Source: Acanthosoma haemorrhoidale (taxonomy: Eukaryota; Arthropoda; Insecta; Hemiptera; Acanthosomatidae). Taken from it: DNA of 64,000 nt. The translations under genes were made by a program, and so were the position numbers. Shown piece by piece: positions 34,801 through 46,370 of this stretch (positions are counted from its first letter, which is position 1; every line of letters begins with the position of its first letter). The DNA lies in contig OV884011.1 in NCBI GenBank assembly GCA_930367205.1, positions 136,127,437-136,191,436 of the forward strand, given 5' to 3'. The notes beneath the pieces were generated by a model. It searched no databases. It saw nothing but the letters and a program-made list of their open reading frames with translations, and was not told where the DNA came from.

Positions 34801-37800
34801 AAAGTGGTCCGACATACCTCTCTTGAGAGGTTAAGGAACGCCGACCTGCACCCGTTAGTTGATGTGCCGACGGTGGATGACTTCATCCGCCGGAGACACA
34901 TCAAGTTTTTCGACGCGTTGCAGCACCTCAGATATCCAGTGTTTAACACTATGACCCCACCACCCCTCCCGAATCGATGGCAACAGACTGTTGGGGAAAA
35001 TTTAGGTTAAGAATTAGTATGTAAGTTAGTTTTTGTTTTCTTTTGTGATCAAAAAGGTGAGCCCTATCACCTTGTGGAATCTTGTCAATGAAGCGAAGTA
35101 CATTGTGTATGATTGTACTTGTATCGATTATATAACTTCTATTCAGACCTTGTATAGAGTGTACCGATGGTACAGGACGTATAAAATGTAGTATGTACAA
35201 CATTCCAATTGACATGTACTACGCCTAAGAATCTAAATAAAAGTTTTGTCATTTTTTTAAGGGGTTGGAAAAGAAAGAAAAAAAAAAAAGTTGAAACCTC
35301 GGTTTCAAAACTGTTTGCTTAGTGTTTGCTAAGACACACAGTTTCCAGTCCAAAATTAGAATGTATTATAATTACTAGAGAAGAAAGGCTTTCCTAAATC
35401 TTCATAGATCAAGTCTAACTCTGCTATAAGAGGTGACAAACAATTTCTGGGGTCTAAATCGCTCATTTTAATTTTACTACTATAACATATTTTGTGCAAC
35501 ATAGATTGAATATATTGAGATAACAATAAAATGTTGAAGCGCCGTCGTTATAATCAATATGTAATTACAATAAAAATACCTTGGATCGTTGTAGTGCGTC
35601 GCATCAGAATTGTAACTATAGCAGAGGCCAAGCTCAGAAATGAAACAGTTCAGATCTAGAACGTTATAATGATCTGGATTACTGTTGCTAGCTTTGTATG
35701 TGAAAGGGTACTTTAACAAAACGACAGCCTTCAGATAATCGCTGGTCTTCAGCTCTTTGAAGTTCAATTTTAGTCTATCGAAGGTTCCATAGGTTACATT
35801 ACTGAGTTCCCTCAGGAACATCTTCAGTCCTTCCTTGTCATTGACATAAGAAAACCTGGGGAATTAAATAAGATTACATAATATCAGTATTCACAAAGTC
35901 ATATCGTCAGCACTTTGGGCAAACAGTCACTTACGTATGTCTATTATATACATTTTTAAGCTATATGACGAAGTTTTTTATTGTATATAAATACAAAAAT
36001 AAGAGGAAATCACTCACTGCCTTGGAAATAACGAAATTGAGATTTTAGGCTTATCCCTTGCAAAATGTTTTTTAACTATTTTGTAAATAATAGCTTTAAT
36101 TAATGTAAATTAACTTGTCTTCTATATATTTGCTTTAATAGTTGGAAAATCGACGATGGCATCTCGGGTTAGGTAGGTGAATGATATTTTTGTGATGTAT
36201 CCAGTGAGGCATACGAAAATCTATCAAGGAGAACCAAGGTTTATAGCTTAAACGCGATTTCCATTTACATGCAAAGAAACTCGCAGGCTCAAGAAGTGAG
36301 CCTTAGTCTAGTTGAAAGTTTTAATACTTCTTTGTTTGAGAAGAGCTGTTACCAGTAAAAGAAAAGACTAGGGGGTCAGAAAATGGAGGTCAAAAGGCAC
36401 ACTGAGAAATATTGTGAAATTGAATGGATTTTTTCGGCTGGAACCCAGATGGACCAAAGTTACACGACCAAGGAAAACTTGGCGAAGGACAAAAGTCAGT
36501 AAGTTCACAAAGGCAGGAAAGATGTATAGAAGTTTTATTAAGTGCTGAAAGGCAGGTCATGCAATCAGGACCAAATTATTTTTACTTATGGAAGTGAAAT
36601 AAACTCTCTTCCCGTCTAGGGATTTGAATCCCAGATCGTGAATCATTTATATCGTGAAGCAGTTGCGCTGGCCACTACGTGTGGTAGCGGCATAAGCGGA
36701 TGATATAGGGGTCTACAGCACCAGCCTCAACCCAGCGAAAGCTCTAAAGGCTGCAGAGGGTGGCAGTAAGTTGATCACCGACTTGCTACGAGCTGTCCAT
36801 ATTCAGGTGAACCCGGCTAAAACTCAAGGGATCGTCTTCTCCTTCCAGCATGGAAAACGGAAGCGTCCAACCAGCTTCACCACAGCCGGGACTGAATGAA
36901 AACTTTCCAACAGCATATGCTACCTTGGCATCAACCAGAGACATGACGTTCTACACACACCTGCAGAAGAAGTTGAAAAGAGTACGTAGGACTTACTACT
37001 CTCTCCAGCATCTCATCACAAGCCCGGCTATATCCCTTCGGCTGAAACTGTTAATATATAAGAGCGTCCTGAGGCTAGCTCTACTCTTTGGGACACCACT
37101 CTTCCGATTCCTACACACTAGCCCAATAACTCGACTCCAGAGCTTCCAGAACAAAATCTTGCGCACGACACTATGGCATACCCCTTTTCGTGATATCAAG
37201 GCTCTCGACATCCACGAAAAGTTCGAAGTCCCCACCATCACCGAAGCCATCCAAAGAAGACACATCAAGTTCATTGACTCGATGAAACATAGCCAAAACC
37301 CTCTATTCCGAGACATGACACCCCCACCGCTACCGGCAAGATGGCAACTCTCAAGATCTAGTAAAGCAGACTAAATGGTGGACATATGGCGCTTGGCCCA
37401 CCAACAATAAGCCTCTAACGGGCACGCAACACTGCTATCCGACTAAAGAAGACTGCACCTCATGCCTAGAGGGACTCTAGGCCCAGCCACCAGTGGACTC
37501 TCACCACTGTACCGCAACTATCAACCTCTACCGAGGCTTCCCACACTCCTTAATTCCCTCACACCACCTTCAAGCAGGTACTCCTAGTATAAGGATCCGC
37601 TCAACCCAAATATCCCTTTATTTTTCCCTCATCCTTAATCTTATAATTAGAGAGCTAAGAAAAAAAAAACAAAAAAAACAAACTTGCCACTACACCATAT
37701 GAGGCTCTTTATATTTATTCGTATAGCCAATTATTCAAAATAATCTTTACTTGAAAATTCGAACATTGTCGAAACCAGGTGAAATGCTTACTATTGTTTA

Positions 37801-40800
37801 AGCATGGTCAATGTTTTCGATAGTAAGGAATGAATTCTTAAATAACCTAAAAAAGTAGCGACAAAATAATTAGTGATGGCAATTTGGTTGGTGGTAACAG
37901 TAATATACATAGCAAATAAACTACAAGTAGTAAACATGTAATATAAAGTGTTAATTAATGTAGCTTATACATATGTTGTATATGGAGTTAAGATGCAAAG
38001 CTACGATAGGTTATTGATTATTTTTCAGATTTCCATCGAGTTTTATCCTGTACCTAAAGGAATGACCACACAGAATAAGTGACTGACAGCTAGTCTCTTT
38101 TCCATCTGTGTGTTTTCTATTATTGAAGTTCATTTACACGTTCACTTACATGGAATGGTTGACAGTAATTTCTAAAGTCTCTTCTGTATATTTGGCATCC
38201 GGGCAGACGACTATAGAAGGAAAGGAAGTGTTCCACTCCTTGTAGTTCCTTTCCATGGAGACAACGGTTGGGTTTTCCTGGAATCTCTTCCAGGTTTTGC
38301 GACTGAGGGTTGTGGCGGCCAACAGCGCCACTGTCACCGCTGCGCACCAAACAACCCTAGAAAACAATGAAATTGTCAATGATCAATTCTCTACAATAGC
38401 TGATCCAAGGACCAATACCTTCGCCAATTTATTTTTATATTTTATTTATGAAAGATTTTGATTTTCACCGTCTAGATTTGTGTATACCGATTATAAACTA
38501 AACAGATTTTTTTAAATTATATTATATATTATATATATTATATTAAATTATAAATAAATGACATCGGTAGCGAAGAAACGTTTAGAGTATTCTGAGAAAA
38601 CTCAGGCTAGTTTCAAGATTTCCCAAGTCACAGCTCAAAAGCTATTTAAGATATGAAGTGCTCATAGTTTCCATATATTTAAGGACACGATGGAGATAGC
38701 AAGATTAATTTCAAAGATACTACATGTCGGGTAGTAGGGGGACGCCCTACAGAGGGCTAGAGGGTCTCTTTGACCCGGCCGCTTTCCGGTGGGCATCAAG
38801 AAAGAAATAAAATGGGTAAAACTGTGTTCTTTGACCTTTGCTGCCTGCCGGAAGGAGAGGGAGAGGGATTGAGACAACGTTATTGCTTGTTTTAGTGACA
38901 CCGAAAATGAAATCAATTACTTTTTGAATTACTTAAACTCATGGTGGACAAACACGAAATTCACCATGGAAATATAAAAATTGAATTATTTGACTTGAAT
39001 ATCTTAAGATTAGATAAAATACATGATGTTTCGGTTTACAGAAAACCCACTGCCACAAACACTGTCATTCACAAATCAGATTTTCTGCTTTTTATTTTAT
39101 GATCAGCCTCTGCTCTATGCCCCCACTCAATAAGGCCGTGAGGTTAATTATATTTTCCACGTGGCTGAAAGTAATGCGTAGTCCTCAAAATGCAGGCTGA
39201 GTATAGAAATAAAGGAGTGCCGATAGATTAAAGACAGTAACACAAGTCAGCAGTTCACCGCATTAATGGTGGTCAGTGTGGAAAACATTATGTAGGTCAA
39301 CTATAATTCTCGGGCAAACCGGGAAAAACCTCAAAACACGTTTATACGAGCACATCAGGACCCTGGACTCAGGTAGGAAGGATTTCGGTAAACAGATCGC
39401 TACGAAAGGGCCCACACCGTGGATCACCCAGTGTCCCTCCTCCAGTGACAGAGCAAGGATAAAAAATTAGAATTATCCTTTTTTTTTTATTGACTTGGTT
39501 TTTGGCAACTTTATTGATAAATTGATCCCATTTAATAATTTAAAATTTTAACTTACATCTATCTATTTATATAGTGTTATTTTCCTTTTATTTTGTTTAA
39601 CTCAATTGTGATGCTAGTACGTATCTATTTTTAAACATTAACAACTATTTATAAATGTAACAGCTCATTGTAGAGTCATCATCTGTACATATGGAGGCAA
39701 ACGAATTCTATCATTAATAGCATCAACAATGGTCACCACAATAAATTAACCAAATTCAAAATATTAACAGCGCTGAATAGATATTAGATTTCCGATATGG
39801 TTTTACTGAAATTAAAAAAAAAATGACCAATACGTAATAATAAATAATTAAAAACACAATACACTAATCTCAAGGGTACTTGATGGTGTGAAAAAACATA
39901 TAACATTTAAAATATTTTATATTAATTCCGACTTTAAAATAGGTTTGCTACCTCTTCAGACTTCCCTCAACGACTGGCTTTACTTAAGAGGTATGGTTTC
40001 GATTTCTTAGCTTACGTGTGTTTATTATTTATGTTATCACTGTATGAATGAGTGAGTGAATGAAAAATAGTATGAATGAGAACATTTATCACAATCACTT
40101 ATTGCCTAATAAGGCAGATTGTAATTTTAGCACAATAAACAAGTTTCAATTAAATTTATGTTATCCGGTATTGAGGAATCTAATTTAATTTCTGTACTTT
40201 CAAGGCTATTAATTGATTATTTATTACTTGTATGGTGTAATAAGGTGTTGGGCCCACCCACCGGGGGAGGACTCGTCGACCTAGCCACCCGGCAGGTGTC
40301 AGAGAGATAAACCTGTGGTATTTAAACTTTGCAAGCGGCCTAGACTTAATGCGTGATTATTTATTGTTCTTACTTCATAAGATCTTAGAAGGAGTACTCC
40401 GATTGTGTACGCACTACGTTCAGGGGAAGAGGTACAGGGTAGGTAGTTATAGCTAGGTTACGAGGAGTTAGAATGACTACGTCTTCACACTCAGTATCTG
40501 AGGGGAGGGTAAAACCTAAAGGCGAATGTACAACCAGAAAGAGTTAGACTAGTCCACTCGAGGAGACGCTATTCCATCATTTTGTAAGGCCCCAGTAGTG
40601 GCATCTGCATAGAAGGTCCCTTCCAAGAATGTGCAAGGTTAGCGCGCAGAAGACAGGAAATTCTACTGGGAAGGCTGTGGAGGATGACAGGGCCAATACT
40701 TTAGTTTATTCCTAGTATATAAGAAAAATTATGCTCGTGTCATGAGGGTTAACTATTTCTTTGCTATGTTGAATTACTTTATCCACATGTTGGTGCAGTG

Positions 40801-41453
40801 GATGTTGCATCTGGCTTTTAGAAGTGTCAATCAAGTTATTTTGAAGTTGTAAGTTTTGTCAACACACTTGTCAACCGGATAAATTTATGAACTAAAACTT
40901 GGTTAAATAAAGTAATGCGTAATAGTTAGAGAAAAATCTACCTATCGGTAAAGTTATTGTAGTAATTTCCTAATATTCCATAGTCAATATACTACTGTAT
41001 CAACAACTATTATCCAAAGAAAAAACATAAGGTACTGCATATTATTGGGTAGGTACCTCATTCGAGTCTCCAATTGTTAGAATAATTTTTCCTTGGCTAA
41101 TTATTACTAATAAGGAGCAACATACTGCATTACATATTATTTTTAATTTTATTTATTTAAAAAAATAACGTTACATTTTATTAAAAATAAAATTTGCTGC
41201 ACTATGGGAGGGGGGGGGAGACTAAGTTAATGATCTTTTTTCTTTGTACTTACCGCTCAATAGGATGCCTTTTCCTTGCAGTGATGTGCATAAAACCGTG
41301 GAGTGAAGAGAACTCCAAAAACGTAACAATTACGAACCAGAAATTTTTTACTATTTTGACCAATTTTCCAGAACCATTAGTACTTGTTCTGGAAGTTCTA
41401 CGTGTGTTTCCTGAGCTTGAAGGAAAATCTCCGAAATTCATTGGTTCAGACAT
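28832..41453 (-). CDS. ppk-2: pickpocket-type DEG/ENaC sodium channel, 9 exons
   Basis: Coding exons: 41453-41254, 38356-38150, 35855-35580, 32560-32449, 30510-30234, 29932-29879, 29770-29659, 29545-29454, 28959-28832. They join in phase to 485 aa. Landmarks: SSLHG motif (about 49-53); TM1 from about residue 68; 'NTSFPSIVVCP'; 'LGLCYSYNS'; 'VGPSEFP'; 'QRKCRL'; 'SPIYSYNLCRVECR'; 'CKCVPYFY'; 'CTCLPLC'; and TM2 with 'GLFMGCSILSFAEIVYFF'. The product should be a plasma-membrane cation channel subunit. All eight introns match ppk-1 introns in place and phase. Exon 5 (277 nt) equals exons 5 plus 6 of ppk-1 (75 + 202), so ppk-2 lacks one intron. Exon 5 starts at ATG codon 30510 after 'gataag'; the exact length match supports that acceptor. 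Introns are long and filled with retroelements. Confidence 0.93.
30719..31084 (+). mobile_element. Jockey-type 3' end, copy B2, with target duplication
   Basis: This is a short 5'-truncated copy: the last codons ('ctgacaaacccagtgtttaa', then the TPPPLPxRW region), the 3' UTR with GGTGAGCCCCATCACC, and a poly(A) tail to 31080. A perfect 10-bp target duplication ATGAAAAAGT flanks it (30709-30718 and 31085-31094). It lies antisense in intron 4 of ppk-2. Confidence 0.85.
32003..32270 (-). CDS. Unassigned ORF in ppk-2 intron 4
   Basis: This - strand frame is GC-richer than its flanks and codon-like: KYESKLSDARELGTVTSSAG, then LEHIQITTREFLQIVRIINS. A donor-like GTTAGT lies near 32028 and acceptor-like AGs near 32205-32212. 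Its entry phase does not fit between ppk-2 exons 4 and 5, which already join with the family's normal length. It is therefore not a regular ppk exon. It could be an alternative exon, a gene fragment or a transposon piece. Confidence 0.25.
32625..33246 (+). other. GC-rich island with a TATA box, possible retroelement 5' end
   Basis: Inside AT-rich ppk-2 intron 3, about 600 bp are strongly GC-rich. A TATA box (CTATATAAG, 32792-32800) is followed about 25-30 bp later by a plausible initiation region. A 63-codon Arg-rich frame (33055-33246) starts MESDQNELGCPP. The arrangement resembles the 5' end of a retrotransposon. No reverse transcriptase or second terminal repeat was found, so the identity is open. 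Confidence 0.3.
34165..35289 (+). mobile_element. Jockey-type retrotransposon, copy B3
   Basis: 5'-truncated copy retaining the reverse transcriptase from 'IPQGAVLSPVLFSMYTSEIV' (34232), with catalytic FADDI at 34326-34340. The frame is open to 34754. After a frameshift, 'GIMRKVVRHTSLERLRNADL' leads to the C-terminal signature 'RRRHIKFFDALQHLRYPVFN' and TPPPLPNRW. The 3' UTR with GGTGAGCCCTATCACC ends in poly(A) at 35276-35289. It lies antisense in intron 3 of ppk-2. Confidence 0.88.
36590..36678 (-). mobile_element. tRNA-derived SINE head in ppk-2 intron 2
   Basis: On the - strand an A-box-like 'GTGGCCAGCGCAACTG' is followed by a B-box 'GGGATTCAAATCCC' (36619-36632). The Jockey copy A2 has inserted at its edge, duplicating GCCACTAC. 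Confidence 0.5.
36679..37685 (+). mobile_element. Jockey-type retrotransposon, copy A2, with target duplication
   Basis: It starts inside the reverse transcriptase active-site region ('GVYSTSLNPAKALKAAEG' near 36710). It continues with 'LKRVRRTYYSLQHLITSPAI' and ends with 'RRHIKFIDSMKHSQNPLF' and 'TPPPLPARW'. A 3' UTR and A-rich tail reach about 37680. The 8-bp direct repeat GCCACTAC lies at 36671-36678 and 37686-37693. It is the same family as the longer copy at 5393-8583, and antisense in intron 2 of ppk-2. Confidence 0.85.
38660..39230. other. ppk-2 intron 1 sequence, nothing identified
   Basis: A modest GC-rich patch near 38720-38880 has no readable protein. No splice-flanked frame is seen. 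Confidence 0.3.
39240..40030 (+). mobile_element. Penelope-like element relic with GIY-YIG-like segment
   Basis: At 39255-39400, broken frames read 'NGGQCGKHYVGQ' then, after a shift, 'GQTGKNLKTRLYEHIRTL'. This is the pattern of the GIY-YIG endonuclease at the C-terminus of Penelope-like retroelements (Y-[IV]-G-Q-T-G, K-T-R, and E-H). A partial local duplication of the motif accounts for the shift. The downstream 3' region (39680-40020) shares stretches with the relic at 23300-23900. It lies in ppk-2 intron 1. Confidence 0.6.
40040..40140 (+). repeat. Retroelement 3' UTR fragment, second copy
   Basis: The reverse complement matches 12868-12970, including 'ctgccttattaggcaataag' and the repeated 'cattcactc/gctcattcatac' tracts. 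It therefore derives from the same element family as the insertion at 12856-13298. Confidence 0.6.
40240..40700 (+). other. Intermediate-GC block in ppk-2 intron 1, unassigned
   Basis: The block starts 'gttgggcccacccaccgggg' and has a 'TATTTAAA' near 40318. It looks like transposable-element UTR or terminal-repeat sequence, but contains no readable protein and no second copy in this window. Confidence 0.25.
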
Positions 41454-41579
41454 CTCAACGAAAATCAGAGCCGGTGAATATTCGTTGGAATGGTGGAATG
41501 GCAATCGTTACCCCAATTATAAAGTATATGCATATCTATTCATCGGCAATTATCATGAATACTTTATGAATGCGTGAAT

Positions 41580-42445
41580 CAGGTACCGCAACAAACATGA
41601 AACCGTAGAAAAAAATATATTTAATTATAATCTTTTTTTTTTTATATAGAATTTGTTGTGATATCCATCAAAGTAGAAGAAATTTGAACGGGATTTCTAT
41701 ACTGCATTAGCAGCAAATCAGCTTTGGTAGTTTTAGTTGTTTAAAGCATCATGGAATATCAAAAGCAATATTCTAATCTTTCCCTCCATGTTCTATGACT
41801 TCACTTTGATAAATCCAAACAAAAAAATCTGGTTATTAATGTTTTGGACAGCTTTCAAGCTATTGGCGGTCATTGTCTGGTTATCGTAAACCAGTCCTGT
41901 CTTCAAGTCGCTCTTGCCTCCAGTGTGTTCCGTTCACTGCAAAGACTTATATAAGAATTTAAGTTTTTAGGCTTCTTGTTGTTTATAGGACGTCATTGCA
42001 GAAATGAGAACTGTATGCTTGTCTGAAAGCTTTTTCATTTAGCCGATAGTCTCATAAATAATCTGTCTTAAGATGTTTTGCCTTTGTGTAGCCGTTCTGG
42101 ATATTTTTCCATCGTTACTTCCAGTCTCATTAAGCCAATGACAAACAATTTATCTGGTTAATGTTGAGTTTCCAGGTATATCCAATTGACTTGGCCCTAC
42201 TTGATATTACTAACTTGGTGAATGTTCGTTAGTAATGATGTTAATTTTAGCGTCTTAGGATAAAGAGATTTATTTAAATTAGGTATAATATATGTATGTT
42301 AAAACTAAATCAAAACCTTCTGTCACCTGATTTACGAGCTTTTAAAGATGAGTAGTAATTTTGTTAGCTGTGCCTTCAAAATTTTTTTAAAAATATTATT
42401 TAAAAAAATGTGTGATATTTATTTTAGTAAAATTACAATCCATCC
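41580..42445. other. AT-rich DNA upstream of ppk-2, nothing recognised
   Basis: The promoter of ppk-2 should lie here, upstream of ATG 41453. No TATA box or known motif stands out. Confidence 0.35.
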
Positions 42446-42459
42446 TAAAAGATTAAATT

Positions 42460-42640
42460 ATTAGATTTCGGAGAGGTGAATTTGTAGATTATCCAATGCC
42501 ATCTCGGTGTCATGATGAAATGAAAGGCTACAGTGTCATCATCATAGGAGTCAGCAGTACAAAGGGTATAGAGAAGAGGACCAGGAACACCACTTTGAGT
42601 AAGTCTTGCTGGGTTTATGTATTCTGAGCCGTAGATGACT
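42460..42640 (-). mobile_element. Jockey-type reverse transcriptase fragment
   Basis: On the - strand the frame reads 'RLTQSGVPGPLLYTLCTADS', followed by 'DDDTVAF'. This corresponds to the GVPQGSVLGPLLYTLYTAD block and the following DDT region of Jockey reverse transcriptases, with QGSVL deleted. 'MALDNLQIHLSEI' follows after a frameshift. It is a small dead fragment distinct from families A and B. Confidence 0.6.
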
Positions 42641-42829
42641 TCGATGTACATGTAGATAGGTAGAAGTGAAAAATAAGAAAATATGTTTGGGGGAGGATAA
42701 ATTTCAGGTTGAGAAGATATAGATGAAGCTAGGATGTCAAACCTGGTCAAATGGTCCATGTTCAAAAGTTGTTTTGTGAAATGGGAAGGAGACGAGATGG
42801 CGTCCAAATTCATTGGATTTCTCTCTTAC

Positions 42830-45800
42830 TGACGCAGCCACCCCAGACCCTCTGTTACGGGGGAGAGAAGGGGATTTGTTTTATTATCTTTTTAGCTGAC
42901 CAGAGGGGACTGAAGAATTCAGATCATTATAATTCCAAGTGTCCCTTAAACAAAATACAGATTGGGTTGTTGGTGTGACGTCGTGGACTGAAAAGGAGCT
43001 CCTGGAGGAGGCTTTGAACGGGTTCTGGACGGGATGCCAAGGTCTCTTCTGCCATAATTTTTCCTTTGGTTGATGTCGCTGGGAGAATAGCACAGAAGGT
43101 GGTGATGGAATACACCGATGCGCCTCGCTGTGCCACCTGCCAGGGCTATGGCCACTCCAAGACTACCTATCCAGAAGACTTGCAGAAGGTGTTCTGAGAA
43201 CGACCACACCGCGAAAACTTGTCCGAAGAGGAAGGATAGCTCGATGTATCCCAACTAGGTAAGGCTGGGACGAGGCAAGGACATTAAGAAGCACCAGGCA
43301 GGCGCCGAGGAGAGTCCAGTGTTTTGTCAAGGAGGTGGATGGAGGCTCTCATGAAACGCATTATTATAGATAGACTGGGAGTCATCCAGATCAACATGGC
43401 GTGAGGCCGGGTAGTTGCCGCGGAGTTGTTAGCTCTCACCCGAAACTGCGATGACATGTGGATACCGGAGTTGTACTGTCAGAGGGGCAGAATTGTTGAA
43501 ATTAAAACAACGGTTAGGATATTCGCCCTGAGCCGTGGGGAAAGAAGGTCCAGGGCTCTTGATGTGTGACCCCACGTTGGCTGTCATTCTCTCGACCAGT
43601 TCTGTCAGGTGGACCGATTGACCTGGCTCATTGGATGGGGTTAGGTAGCTGCTGGTTTTCTCTCTCTACCTCCGAGTGATACCGATCCGTTGGAGCTGCT
43701 TGGGGCACTCGAGGATTGATCTAGAAGCAGAGGCTGCAAAGAAATTTTAAGAGGAGCAGACACCAATGCTGGGCGTATTGTGTGGGATTCCACACACACC
43801 ATGAGGAGAGGGATGGTGGTGATGAACTTTGCAGGAGCTAACTAGTTGGTCATAATTAAACGGACAGCTGCCTGCCAACGTTTGCGGGTTACATATTAGC
43901 AGATCGACGTCACGGTGTTCTTGATCCCCTTCTCAGACGACAATATAAACTGGACGATTCCCACCTAGACCAGCAGTGATCACTACTTCACCTCGTTTGA
44001 TTTAGTCCCCCGGCGAAACTACACTGGAAGCCAACCCTCGGGGATACGTGACAAGATCAGTTGGGTGGTCCGCTTGTATTCTGAGCAGGAGAGAAGACAT
44101 GTAGATGATGCGTGGATCCTCCGTGGGGATGTTCTCCCTGAAGTGGAGAGTATGATATGAAGGTAGCGTCTCTAACTACAACCAAGAGGGACGCCGCAGT
44201 GGTCACCCTCATGCAAGAACGCCGAGGAAGAAGTATAACCCATGGTGGACATCTTACAGTGTTAATGAGAGACCTCTTCAGGGCTAGAGGTTAGTTCCAG
44301 AATTGTAGAGGAGTGGTGAAGTCCTCTGGGATAGATATAAGAGCTTCTGAACTGATTATAAGAAGAGGATTAATTCTTCCAGGACGGAAAATTGGGATGA
44401 ATTCGTCCTGTGTTAGTCGGAGAAGAACAGATGGGTTTTCCCATGTAGCATGTAGTATTGTCCAGAGTGAGCCAGTCCAAGACCCTCACCGCGTTGAAGA
44501 GAGGATACCAGCAAACCACTTCCCCCAAGGAGGTGAAAGAAATAAATCTGCAGGACACATACCCCAGGGATGACATGAAGGAGGACTCACACGAGAATTC
44601 TCGGGAAAGGGAACTGACTCAAGCCCCTCCTCTAGACACTTACCTGATCTTCCACCATACCTGATATACCTTCACCTTACCGTGGAAAAACGATGAATTG
44701 AAAAGCTCCAGGGCTAGATGAGATCAACGCCACTATTATTAAGGCCTCGTACCCCAATATTGAATGGAGACTACTTGACATCGTTTATGAGTCGACCGTG
44801 GCTACATTCCGAGGGATTGGAAGAGAGCTGAGCTACCGTTGATTCCAAAGGATCTGGATCTGATATTAATCAGGGCTATTGTCCTCCTCCCAGCCCTAAG
44901 AAAAGTCCTGGAACGGCTTATGTAAATGGCGCTAAGGAAGGTTTTTGAAAGAGCGGGCCACCCAAGGAAGTAAGGATCCTGTAAGGACTGGATAAGAGCT
45001 GACACCTGGAACAAGATAAGGAACGACGAGACTAGAGCTCGTTCCAAGCACGTAATGGTTTTGATCGTGGAAATATCATCCACGTAGTGACCCTACTAAG
45101 GGAGTCGCAGGAGCTCAAGGCTCCTTCTAACCTCTATGATTTAGTAGGCAGCTACCTGAATCAACTTAGGGTGGTCGACAAAGGGGAGACGTATGGGGTG
45201 GGCCAAGGCTCAGTCTTGTTCTCTGCCTTTTGGAAGATAGTATCCTTGTGACCCTGGATGACTACGGGATCACCATAGTAGCTTACGTAGACGATCCGCA
45301 ACGACTCACGGGGAACTCCTGAACAGAAGTCGTGAGAAAAGCGTGCACTTGTGCTTCTGGTGGAAGATGACCATGGCTGTTGAGAAGCCAACCACCAACC
45401 CGATTAGGGGTGTGATGGATGTAGGATGGGCAAGATACTTGATACTGAGAATGAAACCGAGTCTTTCACCCCCACATTAAGTACCTATCGGATAGCCACA
45501 ACAGCTTTGCCAAGATAGGAGGAGCGATGTGTGGAGTAGGGTTCCCAGTCTAAATGACTTTCTGCCAGGGGGTGGTGATGGGAAATAATAAGACATTCAT
45601 TAAAATTCCATGGATCTCACTAATTCAGGTCACGAGGGCCTATAGGGCTGTCTCCTTCAAAGTGGTCAAGGTATTCGTGGAGGATCCCGTGAGCTTGGTT
45701 CTCCTGGAACAATTCCTCAGGATGAAGGTCAAGAGTGGCTTCCACATCCTCTCCGGAGAAGAGTTGAGGAACCGAGGACGTCAAGTTGACGAGTTGGGGA

Positions 45801-46370
45801 ACAGAGGAAGTCCCTATTCGGCGAACGGACCAACGAAGCGTGGAACGTCAGGAGGCCTAGCACAACGAAGGGGAGCACCCTGAGAAAGGAAGTACTTCCC
45901 CTCAGTTGGGGAGTCTGAGGGCGGGGTGGGTCTATCAGATTATTGGGGCTCGCAGAACCTCACGGGACATGGTGGATTTCGATCCGAGCTGGACGAATAG
46001 AAGTTAGTAGAAAACCACTGTGGAGAAGAGGACACAGCAGAACGTATTCTCATATCGAGTATTGGACCCCGCGAGAGTACGGCTACTCCGTTTAATTGGA
46101 AGGTTTGCACAGCTTTGCCAAGATAGGTGTACAGCTTGGACAAATCTGTTCTGCCGTTGTTGGTCAATACAATACTGGTTAATACGGAGAACTTCGTGCC
46201 ATTTCTTTTCTTCATCCAGAAGTGGAGGGAGCTTCAGGGACTTGACCACTTCACCATCTCGAGGATGGTGGTGCAGCATGAGCAGCTGTGATTCCAGGAA
46301 GGCTCATAAAGAAGGCATTCCTATACAGAATGGCGTAGAGGCGTAGTAAAAATGGGATAAATTAGGATTA
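42830..46370 (+). mobile_element. Decayed R1-like non-LTR retrotransposon
   Basis: ORF1 traces: a zinc-knuckle pair near 43129-43230 (RCATCQGYGHS, then CRRCSENDHTAKTCP), with the last ligand of the first knuckle changed to Tyr. ORF2 traces: endonuclease start 'QINMARGRVVAAELLALTRN' (43390), 'SSDHYFTSFDL' (43971), reverse transcriptase 'KAPGLDEINATIIKASYPN' (44701), active site AYVDD (45281-45295), and 'LIQVTRAYRAVSFKVVKVF' (45619). Every segment is interrupted by stops and shifts. The block is GC-rich against AT-rich flanks. The R1-type assignment rests on motif order and wording recalled from that clade. Confidence 0.75.

Noticed and set aside
41194..41577. 127-codon + strand ORF
   Set aside because: It is the opposite strand of ppk-2 exon 1, where the - strand carries the HG gating motif and a good donor.
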